Origin: Sulfurovum sp.
GTDB lineage: Bacteria > Campylobacterota > Campylobacteria > Campylobacterales > Sulfurovaceae
Assembly: GCA_022729615.1 (NCBI GenBank)
Contig: DZAQ01000014.1
Coordinates: forward strand, 1 to 19,768
Length of the DNA: 19,768 bases
Direction of reading: 5' to 3'
The position numbers were made by a program, and so were the translations under genes. Under the pieces are notes generated by a model. The model saw only the letters and a list, made by a program, of their open reading frames with translations. It was not told the origin of the DNA and did no database searches. Shown piece by piece: positions 1 through 7,674 of this stretch (position 1 is its first letter; the number at the start of each line of letters is the position of its first letter).

Positions 1-346
1 TCTTATGGGTGTCCTCGTGGAGCCTGCTCCAAATGAGTTTGCCGCCTCCTAGAAGATGAAAGTGTAAATGGTGAATCTCTTGCCCGCCGTCATCGCCGTT
101 ATTGGTGATGAGTCTATAGCCCGTTTTGTCAACACCCACTTTGGCGGCGACCTCTTGAATAAATGTACTTATTTCGCTCATGAGTTGTGGCGGAGTCTCT
201 TGAAAGCAGTCAAAATGCTTCTTGGGTATGATCAAGATATGGATGGGCGCTTTGGGATAGATATCGTGAAACGCTAAGAAATTTTCATTTTCCGCAACTG
301 TATTATTGGGAATCAACCCGTTGACAATCTGACAAAATAGACACAT
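1..346 (-). CDS. HIT family protein (histidine triad nucleotide hydrolase, Hint-like), 3' end beyond window
   Basis: Reading leftward from an ATG at 346 gives 115 codons with no stop before the window edge, so only the last few residues are missing (the family is about 115-120 residues). It starts MCLFCQIVNGLIP, the usual opening of Hint/HIT proteins, and carries the histidine triad HLHFHLLGG near residues 93-101, the signature of the alpha-phosphate binding and catalytic loop. Family members hydrolyse purine nucleoside phosphoramidates or aminoacyl-adenylates in the cytoplasm; the natural substrate is usually uncertain. A strong Shine-Dalgarno (AAGAAGGAA) lies just upstream of the ATG. Its promoter is divergent to that of pheS, so the two genes share a short intergenic region but not a transcript. 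The family call is secure; the exact substrate is not. Confidence 0.93.
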   Translation of the reverse strand, partial: MCLFCQIVNGLIPNNTVAENENFLAFHDIYPKAPIHILIIPKKHFDCFQETPPQLMSEISTFIQEVAAKVGVDKTGYRLITNNGDDGGQEIHHLHFHLLGGGKLIWSRLHEDTHK

Positions 347-377
347 TTTTATTCCTTCTTGATGTATGAATCCCCCA

Positions 378-383
378 ATTATA
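378..383 (-). promoter_or_regulatory. Extended -10 promoter of the HIT gene
   Basis: On the minus strand the sequence reads TGGTATAAT, a perfect TATAAT preceded by a TG one base upstream (extended -10). It lies about 32 bases upstream of the HIT start codon, leaving room for a short leader with the Shine-Dalgarno. No convincing -35 box is visible, as is usual for sigma70 promoters of epsilonproteobacteria. Confidence 0.7.
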
Positions 384-414
384 CCATAGCAACCTCTTCA
401 ATAAATGACTCTGT

Positions 415-420
415 TATAAT
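415..420 (+). promoter_or_regulatory. Extended -10 promoter of the pheST-aroA-ispH operon
   Basis: TGTTATAAT: a perfect TATAAT with the extended TGn motif just upstream. Transcription should begin about position 427. That is just after an in-frame ATG at 424, which therefore would not be a complete codon on the mRNA, and it supports the pheS start at 466. The promoter is divergent to the HIT promoter at 378-383, with only about 30 bases between the two -10 boxes. Confidence 0.75.
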
Positions 421-465
421 ATTTTGGATAAAATCACACAATTTTGTAGCATAAAGCAGGGCTGT

Positions 466-1458
466 ATGGAGAGTTTGGAAAAGAAGATCGTAGAATCGGA
501 TTCATTGGAGTCGCTTGAGAAAATCAGGGTAGAGCTCTTTGGTAAAAAGGGGTTTCTTGCGGCAGAATTTGTGAAGCTCAAGGATATCCCCGGACCACAA
601 AAAAAAGAGTTCGCAGAGGGTCTGAACCAGACAAAAGAGAGCCTCCAAAGTGCATTTGACCTCAGATATGACGAACTGAAGCAGGGTGAAATAGAGACGA
701 AACTCAAGAGTGAGGCTCTGGATGTGACACTCTATGGCGGAAGCGCAAAGAAGGGAAGTCTGCATCCCGTGATGGAGACGATGGATAGGATCATCGACTA
801 TTTCGTGGCGCTTAATTTCGCCGTGGAGAGCGGTCCGATGGTGGAGGATGACTTTCACAATTTTGAAGCGCTCAATCTGCCAAAGCACCACCCTGCAAGA
901 GATATGCAAGATACCTTCTATTTTAATGACGGTGCGCTGCTGAGGACGCATACCTCGCCGGTGCAGATACGAACGATGTTGAGCTCGCAGCCGCCAATTC
1001 GGATGATCGCTCCTGGAGCTGTTTTTAGAAGAGATTATGATTTGACCCATACGCCGATGTTTCATCAAGTCGAAGGGCTTGTGGTCGAAGCCAAAGGAAA
1101 AGTGAGCTTCGCAAATCTCAAATCGATGCTGACTGATTTTTTGCATACAATGTTTGGCGATGTGGATGTGCGTTTCAGACCGAGTTTTTTCCCTTTTACA
1201 GAGCCTTCGGCGGAGGTCGATATCAGCTGTATTTTTTGCAAGGGCGATGGGTGTCGCGTCTGTTCGCAAACAGGCTGGCTTGAGGTGCTTGGCTGCGGGA
1301 TGGTAGATTCAAATGTCTTCAAGGCAGTCGGATATGAGAATGTCAGCGGATATGCTTTTGGTCTAGGTGTGGAGAGATTTGCGATGCTGATGCATCAAAT
1401 CCCGGATTTGCGATCACTATTTGAAGGGGATATTCGTTTGTTGGAGCAGTTTAGATGA
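466..1458 (+). CDS. pheS: Phenylalanyl-tRNA synthetase alpha subunit
   Basis: Catalytic subunit of the cytoplasmic alpha2beta2 enzyme that charges tRNA-Phe with phenylalanine. From the ATG at 466 it is 330 residues, normal for bacterial PheS. Residues 1-80 are the helical tRNA-binding arm. Class II synthetase motif 2 lies near residues 184-208 (GAVFRRDYD, then FHQVEGL) and motif 3 near 299-308 (GLGVERFAML); HPARDMQDTFY and RTHTSPVQIR are standard PheS blocks. Residues 255-266 hold four cysteines (CIFCKGDGCRVC), a likely zinc knuckle absent from the E. coli protein. The frame is open to an ATG at 424, but the promoter -10 at 415-420 puts the transcript start near 427, and AGGG precedes the ATG at 466, so I chose 466. 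The stop overlaps the pheT start (ATGA). Confidence 0.97.
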   Translation: MESLEKKIVESDSLESLEKIRVELFGKKGFLAAEFVKLKDIPGPQKKEFAEGLNQTKESLQSAFDLRYDELKQGEIETKLKSEALDVTLYGGSAKKGSLHPVMETMDRIIDYFVALNFAVESGPMVEDDFHNFEALNLPKHHPARDMQDTFYFNDGALLRTHTSPVQIRTMLSSQPPIRMIAPGAVFRRDYDLTHTPMFHQVEGLVVEAKGKVSFANLKSMLTDFLHTMFGDVDVRFRPSFFPFTEPSAEVDISCIFCKGDGCRVCSQTGWLEVLGCGMVDSNVFKAVGYENVSGYAFGLGVERFAMLMHQIPDLRSLFEGDIRLLEQFR

Positions 1459-3782
1459 TCGTAACAAGAAGTTGGCTAAATGAATTTATAAATCTTGGCG
1501 GAGTCACCAATGAGAGGCTCTACACAACCTTCAATTCGATAGGGCTGGAAGTTGATAGCATAAAGAGTTACGATATTCCGCAGAAGGTGGTCGTCGGAAA
1601 AGTACTTTCGTGCCAAAAGCATCCGGATGCCGATAAGCTCAATGTGTGCGAAGTAGATGTGGGTGACGGAGTGAAGCAGATCGTTTGCGGAGCCGCGAAT
1701 GTGGTGGATGCGGAGTATGTCGCTGTGGCTTTGGTCGGCGCGAAACTGCCTGGCGACTTGGAGATCAAATTTGCGACCCTTCGAGGCGTGGAGAGTGAGG
1801 GGATGATCTGCTCCACCTCCGAGTTGGGGCTTCCTGGTATGGGGAGCGGTATTATGATGCTTGATGAGAGTATCGGCAAGCTGGAGATCGGTAAAGAGCT
1901 GAGAAATTATGAGACGATAGCCGATACTCTTATCGAGTTGGAGTTGACTGCCAACAGGGGAGACTGTCTCAGTATCTATGGTGTGGCAAGAGATTTGAGC
2001 GTGGCGCTCGATCTGGATATAGCGCCATTCTCACATCAGAGTAAAAGAGGGGAGAAGATCGGTATCGCCCGTATGGCAGAGCTCCATTCCAAGGGTGAAA
2101 TGAAGGCTGATCTGCTTTATGCTTTGATGACGACTGATCGGATCGATTTGCCATTTTTGATCGGTTTGCGTTTGGCAATGATTGAAGCTGAGGCAGAGGA
2201 GACGATCGAAAAATTACTCACTTACGCAACGCATACAACCGGAGTCATATTGCGCGCTTACGATGCGGAGTCACTAAAGCATGATGACAAAATCTCACTG
2301 AATGTACTATCGCAAGAGGATGGAATCGTGATACTCAGTGCCGGGGAGAGGAATTTGGGCAGTGTGGGTATCGCCCAAAATGCCACCACGAAACCTTCAG
2401 CGCAGAATAGGCTCATTTTGCTTGAAGCGAGCTATATCCCGCCGGATCTGCTGGTTGCAAGTGTAGCCGGAAAATCGATCGAAAAAGATACTCTCTACTA
2501 TCGCACCTCAAGAGGGAGCGAGCCGAATATCTCTTTTGGAATGGAGTATCTAGCCTCTTTGCTGGAAAATGATGCTGCTCTTTTTTATGACGGATCACTT
2601 GGTGTCTCTGCCAACCACAAAAGGGAGAGTTTGATTGTCGATTGTGAGGAGATCCACTCTTTGATCGGGCAAGTGATCGAAAATGGAAGAGTTATTGGAA
2701 TCCTCAAGAGTCTAGGTTTTGAAATCCAAAGCAGTCAAAGCGAAAGATTTGGCGTTCGAATACCGCAATTTCGTCATGATGTCAAAAATATTCAAGATCT
2801 AACCGAAGAGATAGTGCGCATCGTCGGGATCAATAATATCCAGGCAAAACCGTTGGAGTTTGTTGAATCAAATAGACTGGGTGAGACTACGCCCTATTAT
2901 GCTTTCAAGAGGGGATTGCGAGAGCGAGCGGTCGGGTGCGGATTTTTTGAAAATGTAAGTTATCTCTTTTGTGAAAAACGAAAGCTTGATGAGTATGGAT
3001 TTGATCTGCTTGATCCCTCTGCGGACTTGACAAATCCTATCGTGGAGGAGCTCAATACGCTTCGCAGTACAATTACGGTCAATCTTTTGGAGGCTTTGGG
3101 ACGCAATATCAAATATGGTGCAAAATCGGTCGCCCTCTTTGAAATAGGCGCTGTTGTCGATACCGATAGAAGAGAAAAAGAGGTTTTGACGCTGATTTTT
3201 AGCGGACAAGAGGCTCTTGAAGGGGTTGCGAACAGCGGAAAGCCTGCGATGATCCATTTTGCCTCTTTTGCGGAAAAAATCGGGTTGATCATCGGTGATT
3301 TTACATTGCAGGAGTGCACCTATTCCAATAAACTCCTCCATCCCTATCAGTCGGCTGATCTGTATTGTCGCGGGAAGAGATGCGGATTTGTCAGCAAACT
3401 TCATCCCTTGGTTCAAGAGGCATACGGTGCCAATGATACATTTATCGCTGAACTTGATATGGGCGCGCTTATACCGGTACATAAGAATGCAAAGCCGATT
3501 TCAAAATTTCAAGGAGTCTATAAAGATTTGAGTCTCGTTGTTGCAAAAGATGTTGCCTATTCGAAAGTCGAGAGTGAGATTTCGAGTTTGAAAATTGAAA
3601 TCTTGCAGAAATGGTATCCTATCGATCTCTATACAGATGAGGCTTTGGGCGAGAAAAAGAGTTTGACGGTGCGTTTTTTCATTCAATCACTAGAGAAAAC
3701 ACTTGAAGAGAGCGATATTGAGTATGTTATGTCGGCTATCATGAAAAGATTGGAGATGTCATGTCAAGCAGCGCTTCGATAA
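1455..3782 (+). CDS. pheT: Phenylalanyl-tRNA synthetase beta subunit
   Basis: Structural, tRNA-recognition and editing subunit of PheRS, 775 residues (normal length). Domains in order: N-terminal fold, EMAP-like tRNA-binding domain (about 42-150, GKVLSCQKHPDADKLNVCEV), B3/4 editing region (about 210-375), B5 (about 390-460, IPQFRHDVKNIQDLTEEIVR), inactive class II-like core (about 475-680) and the C-terminal anticodon-binding FDX-ACB domain (about 683-774, KDLSLVV). The B3/4 region keeps its length, but the usual DVTNY and QPxHAFD motifs are replaced by unrelated sequence (TYATHTTG, VILRAYD) and the GGxxSG-type loop is not recognisable, so hydrolysis of mischarged Tyr-tRNA-Phe may be weak or absent. 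The start overlaps the pheS stop by ATGA, implying translational coupling of the two subunits; the last 22 bases overlap aroA. Confidence 0.96.
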   Translation: MIVTRSWLNEFINLGGVTNERLYTTFNSIGLEVDSIKSYDIPQKVVVGKVLSCQKHPDADKLNVCEVDVGDGVKQIVCGAANVVDAEYVAVALVGAKLPGDLEIKFATLRGVESEGMICSTSELGLPGMGSGIMMLDESIGKLEIGKELRNYETIADTLIELELTANRGDCLSIYGVARDLSVALDLDIAPFSHQSKRGEKIGIARMAELHSKGEMKADLLYALMTTDRIDLPFLIGLRLAMIEAEAEETIEKLLTYATHTTGVILRAYDAESLKHDDKISLNVLSQEDGIVILSAGERNLGSVGIAQNATTKPSAQNRLILLEASYIPPDLLVASVAGKSIEKDTLYYRTSRGSEPNISFGMEYLASLLENDAALFYDGSLGVSANHKRESLIVDCEEIHSLIGQVIENGRVIGILKSLGFEIQSSQSERFGVRIPQFRHDVKNIQDLTEEIVRIVGINNIQAKPLEFVESNRLGETTPYYAFKRGLRERAVGCGFFENVSYLFCEKRKLDEYGFDLLDPSADLTNPIVEELNTLRSTITVNLLEALGRNIKYGAKSVALFEIGAVVDTDRREKEVLTLIFSGQEALEGVANSGKPAMIHFASFAEKIGLIIGDFTLQECTYSNKLLHPYQSADLYCRGKRCGFVSKLHPLVQEAYGANDTFIAELDMGALIPVHKNAKPISKFQGVYKDLSLVVAKDVAYSKVESEISSLKIEILQKWYPIDLYTDEALGEKKSLTVRFFIQSLEKTLEESDIEYVMSAIMKRLEMSCQAALR

Positions 3783-5071
3783 AAAAGGCCTCCATCAAAG
3801 CAGCTGCGGGTAAGTTCGATCTGGTGTGCAGCGATATCGCTTCTGATAAATCGATTTCGCACCGTTGCGCAATGTTTTCGCTTTTGAGTGACAGGTCCTC
3901 GGTAGTAAGAAATTTTCTTGAGGGGGAGGATACCCTCAATTCTCTCAATATCGCCAAGCAATTGGGCGCAGTGGTCGAGAAGGTCGGAGATACTCTCACT
4001 ATCACGCCGCCGCCGCTTCTAGGTGAGCCTGATGATGTGCTTGATTGCGGTAATGCCGGGACAGGAATGCGGCTTTATTGCGGTCTATTAGCAGGCGTCA
4101 AGGGGTCGTTTGTATTGACCGGCGACAAATATCTTCGCCATCGTCCGATGCTTAGGGTAGTAAAACCGCTTCGCAGTATCGGTGCGAGAATAGATGGACG
4201 AGAAGAGGGCAATTTGGCGCCTTTGTGTATCCGCGGGGGAGACCTCAAAGCTTTTCGCTATGAATCTCCTATTGATTCTGCGCAGGTGAAATCGGCTCTG
4301 ATACTTGCTGCGCTGCGGGCGGATGGTGTGAGTTATTACAAAGAGTCTTTGTTGAGCCGTGACCATACAGAACGAATGCTGCGAGGCATGGGAGCATCCG
4401 TGGAGTTGGACAGTGAAACAGGCTGGATAGAGATAAGCCCGCTGAAAGCGCCACTTGAACCGCTCAACATCACAGTTCCGGCTGACCCGTCAAGCGGGTT
4501 CTTCTTTGCAGTTGCCGCCGCCATTGTCCCCAACTCAAGAGTCGTCATAAAAAGCGTGACACTCAACCCGACCCGCATAGAGGCATATCGGGTATTGGAG
4601 CGAATGGGCGCTGATGTACGGTATGCGGAGCATGAAAACACTTATGAGCCTATCGGCGATATCGAGGTGCGCTATGGCGGTCAACTCCAAGCAGTGACTG
4701 TCGAAGAGAATATCGCATGGCTTATCGATGAACTGCCGGCACTTTCTATCGCCATGGCTCTAGCAGAGGGCACAAGCAGGGTGCGTAATGCCAAAGAGCT
4801 TCGCGTCAAAGAGAGTGATCGTATCGAATCGGTAGTGGGCGGGCTGGGGGCGTGTGGTATCGAAGTGAAATCTTACGAAGATGGATATGAGATCGTCGGC
4901 GGCAAACTGCATAAAGCCGCCATTGATAGCCACGGAGATCATCGGATCGCGATGAGTTTTGCGATTGCGGGATTGGTCGATGGAATGGAGATCCAAGATA
5001 CGGCGTGTATCGATACCTCCTTCCCGAACTTTTTTGCTATACTCTCTCAAATTACGGGAGTAGAGATATGA
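3761..5071 (+). CDS. aroA: 3-phosphoshikimate 1-carboxyvinyltransferase (EPSP synthase)
   Basis: Joins shikimate-3-phosphate and phosphoenolpyruvate to give EPSP, the sixth step of the shikimate pathway to chorismate; cytoplasmic. At 436 residues it is a full two-lobed inverse alpha-beta barrel. Visible motifs: SDKSISHR (28-35, substrate lysine 30), CGNAGTGMR (96-104, PEP loop), RPMLR (128-132), SAQVK (173-177), DELPA (323-327, catalytic Asp), RVKESDR (348-354) and GDHRIAM (392-398). RPMxR and SAQxK resemble the class II branch of the family, but the glycine of the PEP loop is kept, so glyphosate tolerance cannot be read from the sequence. The gene overlaps pheT by 22 bases, with GGAG five bases before its ATG inside pheT, and its stop overlaps the ispH start (ATGA). 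Confidence 0.97.
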   Translation: MSSSASIKKASIKAAAGKFDLVCSDIASDKSISHRCAMFSLLSDRSSVVRNFLEGEDTLNSLNIAKQLGAVVEKVGDTLTITPPPLLGEPDDVLDCGNAGTGMRLYCGLLAGVKGSFVLTGDKYLRHRPMLRVVKPLRSIGARIDGREEGNLAPLCIRGGDLKAFRYESPIDSAQVKSALILAALRADGVSYYKESLLSRDHTERMLRGMGASVELDSETGWIEISPLKAPLEPLNITVPADPSSGFFFAVAAAIVPNSRVVIKSVTLNPTRIEAYRVLERMGADVRYAEHENTYEPIGDIEVRYGGQLQAVTVEENIAWLIDELPALSIAMALAEGTSRVRNAKELRVKESDRIESVVGGLGACGIEVKSYEDGYEIVGGKLHKAAIDSHGDHRIAMSFAIAGLVDGMEIQDTACIDTSFPNFFAILSQITGVEI

Positions 5072-5904
5072 AAATCGAACTAGCCTCTTCGTATGGTTTT
5101 TGCTTCGGGGTGAAGAGGGCTATTCGTATCGCCGAAGAGCATCCCGGCAGCAAAACATACGGACCTCTTATACACAACAAAGATGAGATCAATAGGCTAA
5201 AAAGCGGATTTAAAATCGGACTTGCCGAATCACTTGAAGAGATAGAGAAGGACGAATCAGTCGTGATCCGAACACATGGGATACCAAAGCGAGAGCTTGA
5301 GGAGCTCAAGCAGATGAACACTACGATCATCGATGCAACTTGCCCTTATGTGACGACACCGCAGCAAGATGTCGCAAAAATGAGCAAAGAGGGATACAGT
5401 ATCGTCATTTTTGGCGATAAGGACCATCCGGAGATCAAAGGCGTCGTGAGCTATGCGCAAAATTCGGATGATGCGTTTATCGTCTTGAAACCCGAAGAGC
5501 TTGACCATTTTCCGCTCAAATCGAAAGTCGCCGTTGTTTCGCAAACTACGAGAAATCCTGAAGATTTTCTCAAGATCACCTCCGCGCTGATCTTGAAACA
5601 CAAAGAGGTGCGAGTCTTCAATACAATTTGCAATGCAACCTTCGAAAACCAAGATGCGGCTGCCGATTTGGCAAAAAGAGCCGATGTGATGATCGTTATC
5701 GGCGGCAAGCACTCTTCTAATACCAAACAGCTCCACTCAATTTGCAAAAACTACTGCAGTGATAGCTATCTTGTGGAGAATGAGAGTGAGCTCAGCGCCG
5801 ATTGGTTCAACCAAAAAAGCCTCTGCGGTATCTCAGCAGGAGCCTCTACTCCCGACTGGGTTGTGCAAAATGTAATAGATAAAATTGTGCTTTTATCGAA
5901 ATAA
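5068..5904 (+). CDS. ispH: 4-hydroxy-3-methylbut-2-enyl diphosphate reductase
   Basis: Iron-sulfur enzyme of the last step of the MEP pathway, reducing HMBPP to IPP and DMAPP. From the ATG at 5068 it has 278 residues, normal for the family. The three cluster-binding cysteines are all present: C12 (GFCFGVKRAI), C92 (DATCPYV) and C188 (FNTICNAT). Substrate residues H36 (LIHNK), H70 (RTHG) and the DHPE block (119-122) are also in place. The frame is open back to an ATG at 5005 inside aroA, but the residues added there match nothing in IspH; the start at 5068 gives the canonical MKIELASSYGFCFG opening, overlaps the aroA stop by ATGA and has GGGAG about seven bases upstream. It is the last gene of the overlapping pheS-to-ispH run; rpsA follows after 94 bases. 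Confidence 0.97.
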   Translation: MKIELASSYGFCFGVKRAIRIAEEHPGSKTYGPLIHNKDEINRLKSGFKIGLAESLEEIEKDESVVIRTHGIPKRELEELKQMNTTIIDATCPYVTTPQQDVAKMSKEGYSIVIFGDKDHPEIKGVVSYAQNSDDAFIVLKPEELDHFPLKSKVAVVSQTTRNPEDFLKITSALILKHKEVRVFNTICNATFENQDAAADLAKRADVMIVIGGKHSSNTKQLHSICKNYCSDSYLVENESELSADWFNQKSLCGISAGASTPDWVVQNVIDKIVLLSK

Positions 5905-5955
5905 TCCAATTTTCTAGTCCCCCAAAGCTATACAACTACTTTAATCTAAAGAGGG

Positions 5956-5961
5956 TATAAT
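5956..5961 (+). promoter_or_regulatory. -10 box of the rpsA promoter
   Basis: A perfect TATAAT lies in the 94-base gap between ispH and rpsA, about 38 bases before the rpsA ATG, giving a short leader that contains the strong ribosome site AGAAGGAAGAGG. No clear -35 box is seen. It implies that rpsA, and probably serA after it, can be transcribed independently of the upstream run. I see no clear terminator between ispH and rpsA, so readthrough is possible. Confidence 0.65.
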
Positions 5962-5998
5962 GCTGGGTAAAACTTGGTCATAAGAAGGAAGAGGCAGT

Positions 5999-7663
5999 AT
6001 GAAGTTCGAAGATATCGAAATAGAAGATGTAGATTTTGGGGCGATGCTAGAGGAGTCGTTTAGAAAATCTGATTCAAAGAGTGATTTGGCAGAGGGTGTC
6101 ATCGTCGGAATTAACGAGACAGAGGGGAGCGCGATAGTCGATATCGGCAGAAAAAATGAAGCATTTTTGCCGCTTGAGCAGATCAAAGATGAAAATGGCG
6201 AACTGCTCTTCAAAGAGGGTGATACGATCAGTGTCGTCGTCACCGGAAATAGAGGAGAGAGACCGCTTGTATCCTTTGAAATGGCAAAAAAAAGAGTCGC
6301 GCTCAATAACTTTATCAATGAGTTTGATGAAGCAAATGAGTATATTATCGAAGGTATAGTTACCAAAAATAATAAAGGCGGCTATGTTGTAGAGGCAGAC
6401 GGGATAGAGTTCTTTATGCCAAGAACACTCTCGTATCTCAACTCTAAGATCAATTCGATCGGCAAAAAAGTGAAAGCGAAAGTTGTGAAGGTTGACAAAG
6501 AGAAGAGCTCGGTTGTAATATCCAGAAAAGAGCTTATCGAGGGCGATAGAAATAAATCACTAGAAATTGTTGATCGGTTGCTTGCAAGCAAAGAGGTAGT
6601 GGAGGGAACGATCAAGAAAATAACAAGCTACGGTATGTTTGTGGATGTTGGCGGTACAGATGGATTGGTGCACTATTCTCAGATATCGCACAAAGGTCCC
6701 GTAAATCCTTCAAAATATTTTGAGGAAGGGGATGTGGTCAAAGTCATCGCGCTTGATTATGATAAGAAAAATAGACACCTTTCGCTTTCCATCAAAGATG
6801 CCAATATGGATCCTTGGAAAAATATCAATGATGTGATCGATGTGGGTGACACCGTGACCGCAGTTGTCAGTAATATCGAGCCATACGGTGTTTTTGTTGA
6901 CCTAGGCGAAGATCTTGAAGCATTTTTGCATGTCTCTGAAATCTCTTGGGATAAGAATGTCAAACATCCAAAAGATTATTTGACCGTTGATGAAGAGATC
7001 AATGTCGAAGTTATCGAGATCGACAAAGAGGGGCGACGACTTCGAGTGAGTCTCAAAAGCCTGCTTCCAAAACCAATGGATGCATTCACCTCCTCTTATA
7101 AAGTAAATGATGTTGTAAAAGGTGTTGTCTCTTCATTGACCGACTTTGGCGCATTTGTTAAGATCGGCAGTGTAGAGGGGTTGCTGCACAATCAAGAGCT
7201 CTCTTGGAATAAGAGTGATAATGCAAAGGGGCTTTTGAAAGTCGGTGATGAGGTAGAGGCGAAAATCATCAAAATTGACAGCAATGCCGGCAAAATATCA
7301 CTCAGCAAAAAAGCTCTTGAGGATTCTCCCGTGAAGCATTTTGCCAACACAAATAAGGTGGGCGATATCGTTACCGGAACAGTCAAAGATCAAAAAGAGT
7401 TTGGCGTCTTCATCGCGCTAGGCAATGGAGTGGACGCGCTGATCCGTCTGGAAGATTTACATCCTCTCAAGGCCGAAGAGATCAAAAAGGGAGATGAGAT
7501 AAAAGGCGTGATCAGTCTCATTGATTCCAAAAATGACCGTATCAGAGTCTCCGTCAAGCGACTTGAGAGACAAGAAGAACGAGATGCTATGACACAGCAC
7601 AATAAAAACCAAGATGACAGTATGACATTGGGTGATGCTCTGCTTGGCAAACTCAAAAAATAA
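5999..7663 (+). CDS. rpsA: 30S ribosomal protein S1, six S1 domains
   Basis: S1 binds mRNA on the small ribosomal subunit and unfolds it for initiation. The 554-residue protein shows six S1 RNA-binding repeats at about residues 29-97, 115-178, 198-266, 283-353, 370-438 and 454-522. Repeats 3-5 carry the classic YGMFVDVG / YGVFVDLG / FGAFVKIG pattern followed by GLVH / AFLH / GLLH; repeats 1 and 2 are divergent, as is usual for the ribosome-binding half. The acidic N-terminus (MKFEDIEIEDVDFGAML) is typical of epsilonproteobacterial S1. A very strong Shine-Dalgarno precedes the ATG. Its position directly after ispH recalls the IspH-S1 fusion proteins known in some Clostridia, but here the genes are separate and each is complete. 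Confidence 0.97.
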   Translation: MKFEDIEIEDVDFGAMLEESFRKSDSKSDLAEGVIVGINETEGSAIVDIGRKNEAFLPLEQIKDENGELLFKEGDTISVVVTGNRGERPLVSFEMAKKRVALNNFINEFDEANEYIIEGIVTKNNKGGYVVEADGIEFFMPRTLSYLNSKINSIGKKVKAKVVKVDKEKSSVVISRKELIEGDRNKSLEIVDRLLASKEVVEGTIKKITSYGMFVDVGGTDGLVHYSQISHKGPVNPSKYFEEGDVVKVIALDYDKKNRHLSLSIKDANMDPWKNINDVIDVGDTVTAVVSNIEPYGVFVDLGEDLEAFLHVSEISWDKNVKHPKDYLTVDEEINVEVIEIDKEGRRLRVSLKSLLPKPMDAFTSSYKVNDVVKGVVSSLTDFGAFVKIGSVEGLLHNQELSWNKSDNAKGLLKVGDEVEAKIIKIDSNAGKISLSKKALEDSPVKHFANTNKVGDIVTGTVKDQKEFGVFIALGNGVDALIRLEDLHPLKAEEIKKGDEIKGVISLIDSKNDRIRVSVKRLERQEERDAMTQHNKNQDDSMTLGDALLGKLKK

Positions 7664-7674
7664 AAGGGCGATGA

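Noticed and set aside
68..277. Plus-strand reading frame of 69 codons
   Set aside because: It lies opposite the HIT gene, whose histidine triad and ribosome site are clear; no ribosome site or family signal on the plus strand.
424..465. In-frame ATG at 424 extending PheS by 14 residues
   Set aside because: The -10 box at 415-420 places the transcript start at or after this ATG, there is no ribosome site before it, and the added residues do not resemble PheS N-termini.
502..1269. Long minus-strand frame (255 codons) opposite pheS
   Set aside because: Antisense shadow of a well-conserved gene; composition is His/Arg-rich without domain signal. The same reasoning removed the minus-strand frames at 2868-3482, 5257-5736 and 8146-8523.
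5005..5067. In-frame ATG at 5005 extending IspH by 21 residues
   Set aside because: It lies well inside aroA and adds sequence unrelated to IspH; the ATG at 5068 gives the canonical N-terminus and the ATGA overlap.
5068..7663. IspH-S1 fusion protein
   Set aside because: Such fusions exist in some Clostridia, but here ispH has its own stop at 5904 and rpsA its own promoter, ribosome site and start in a separate frame.
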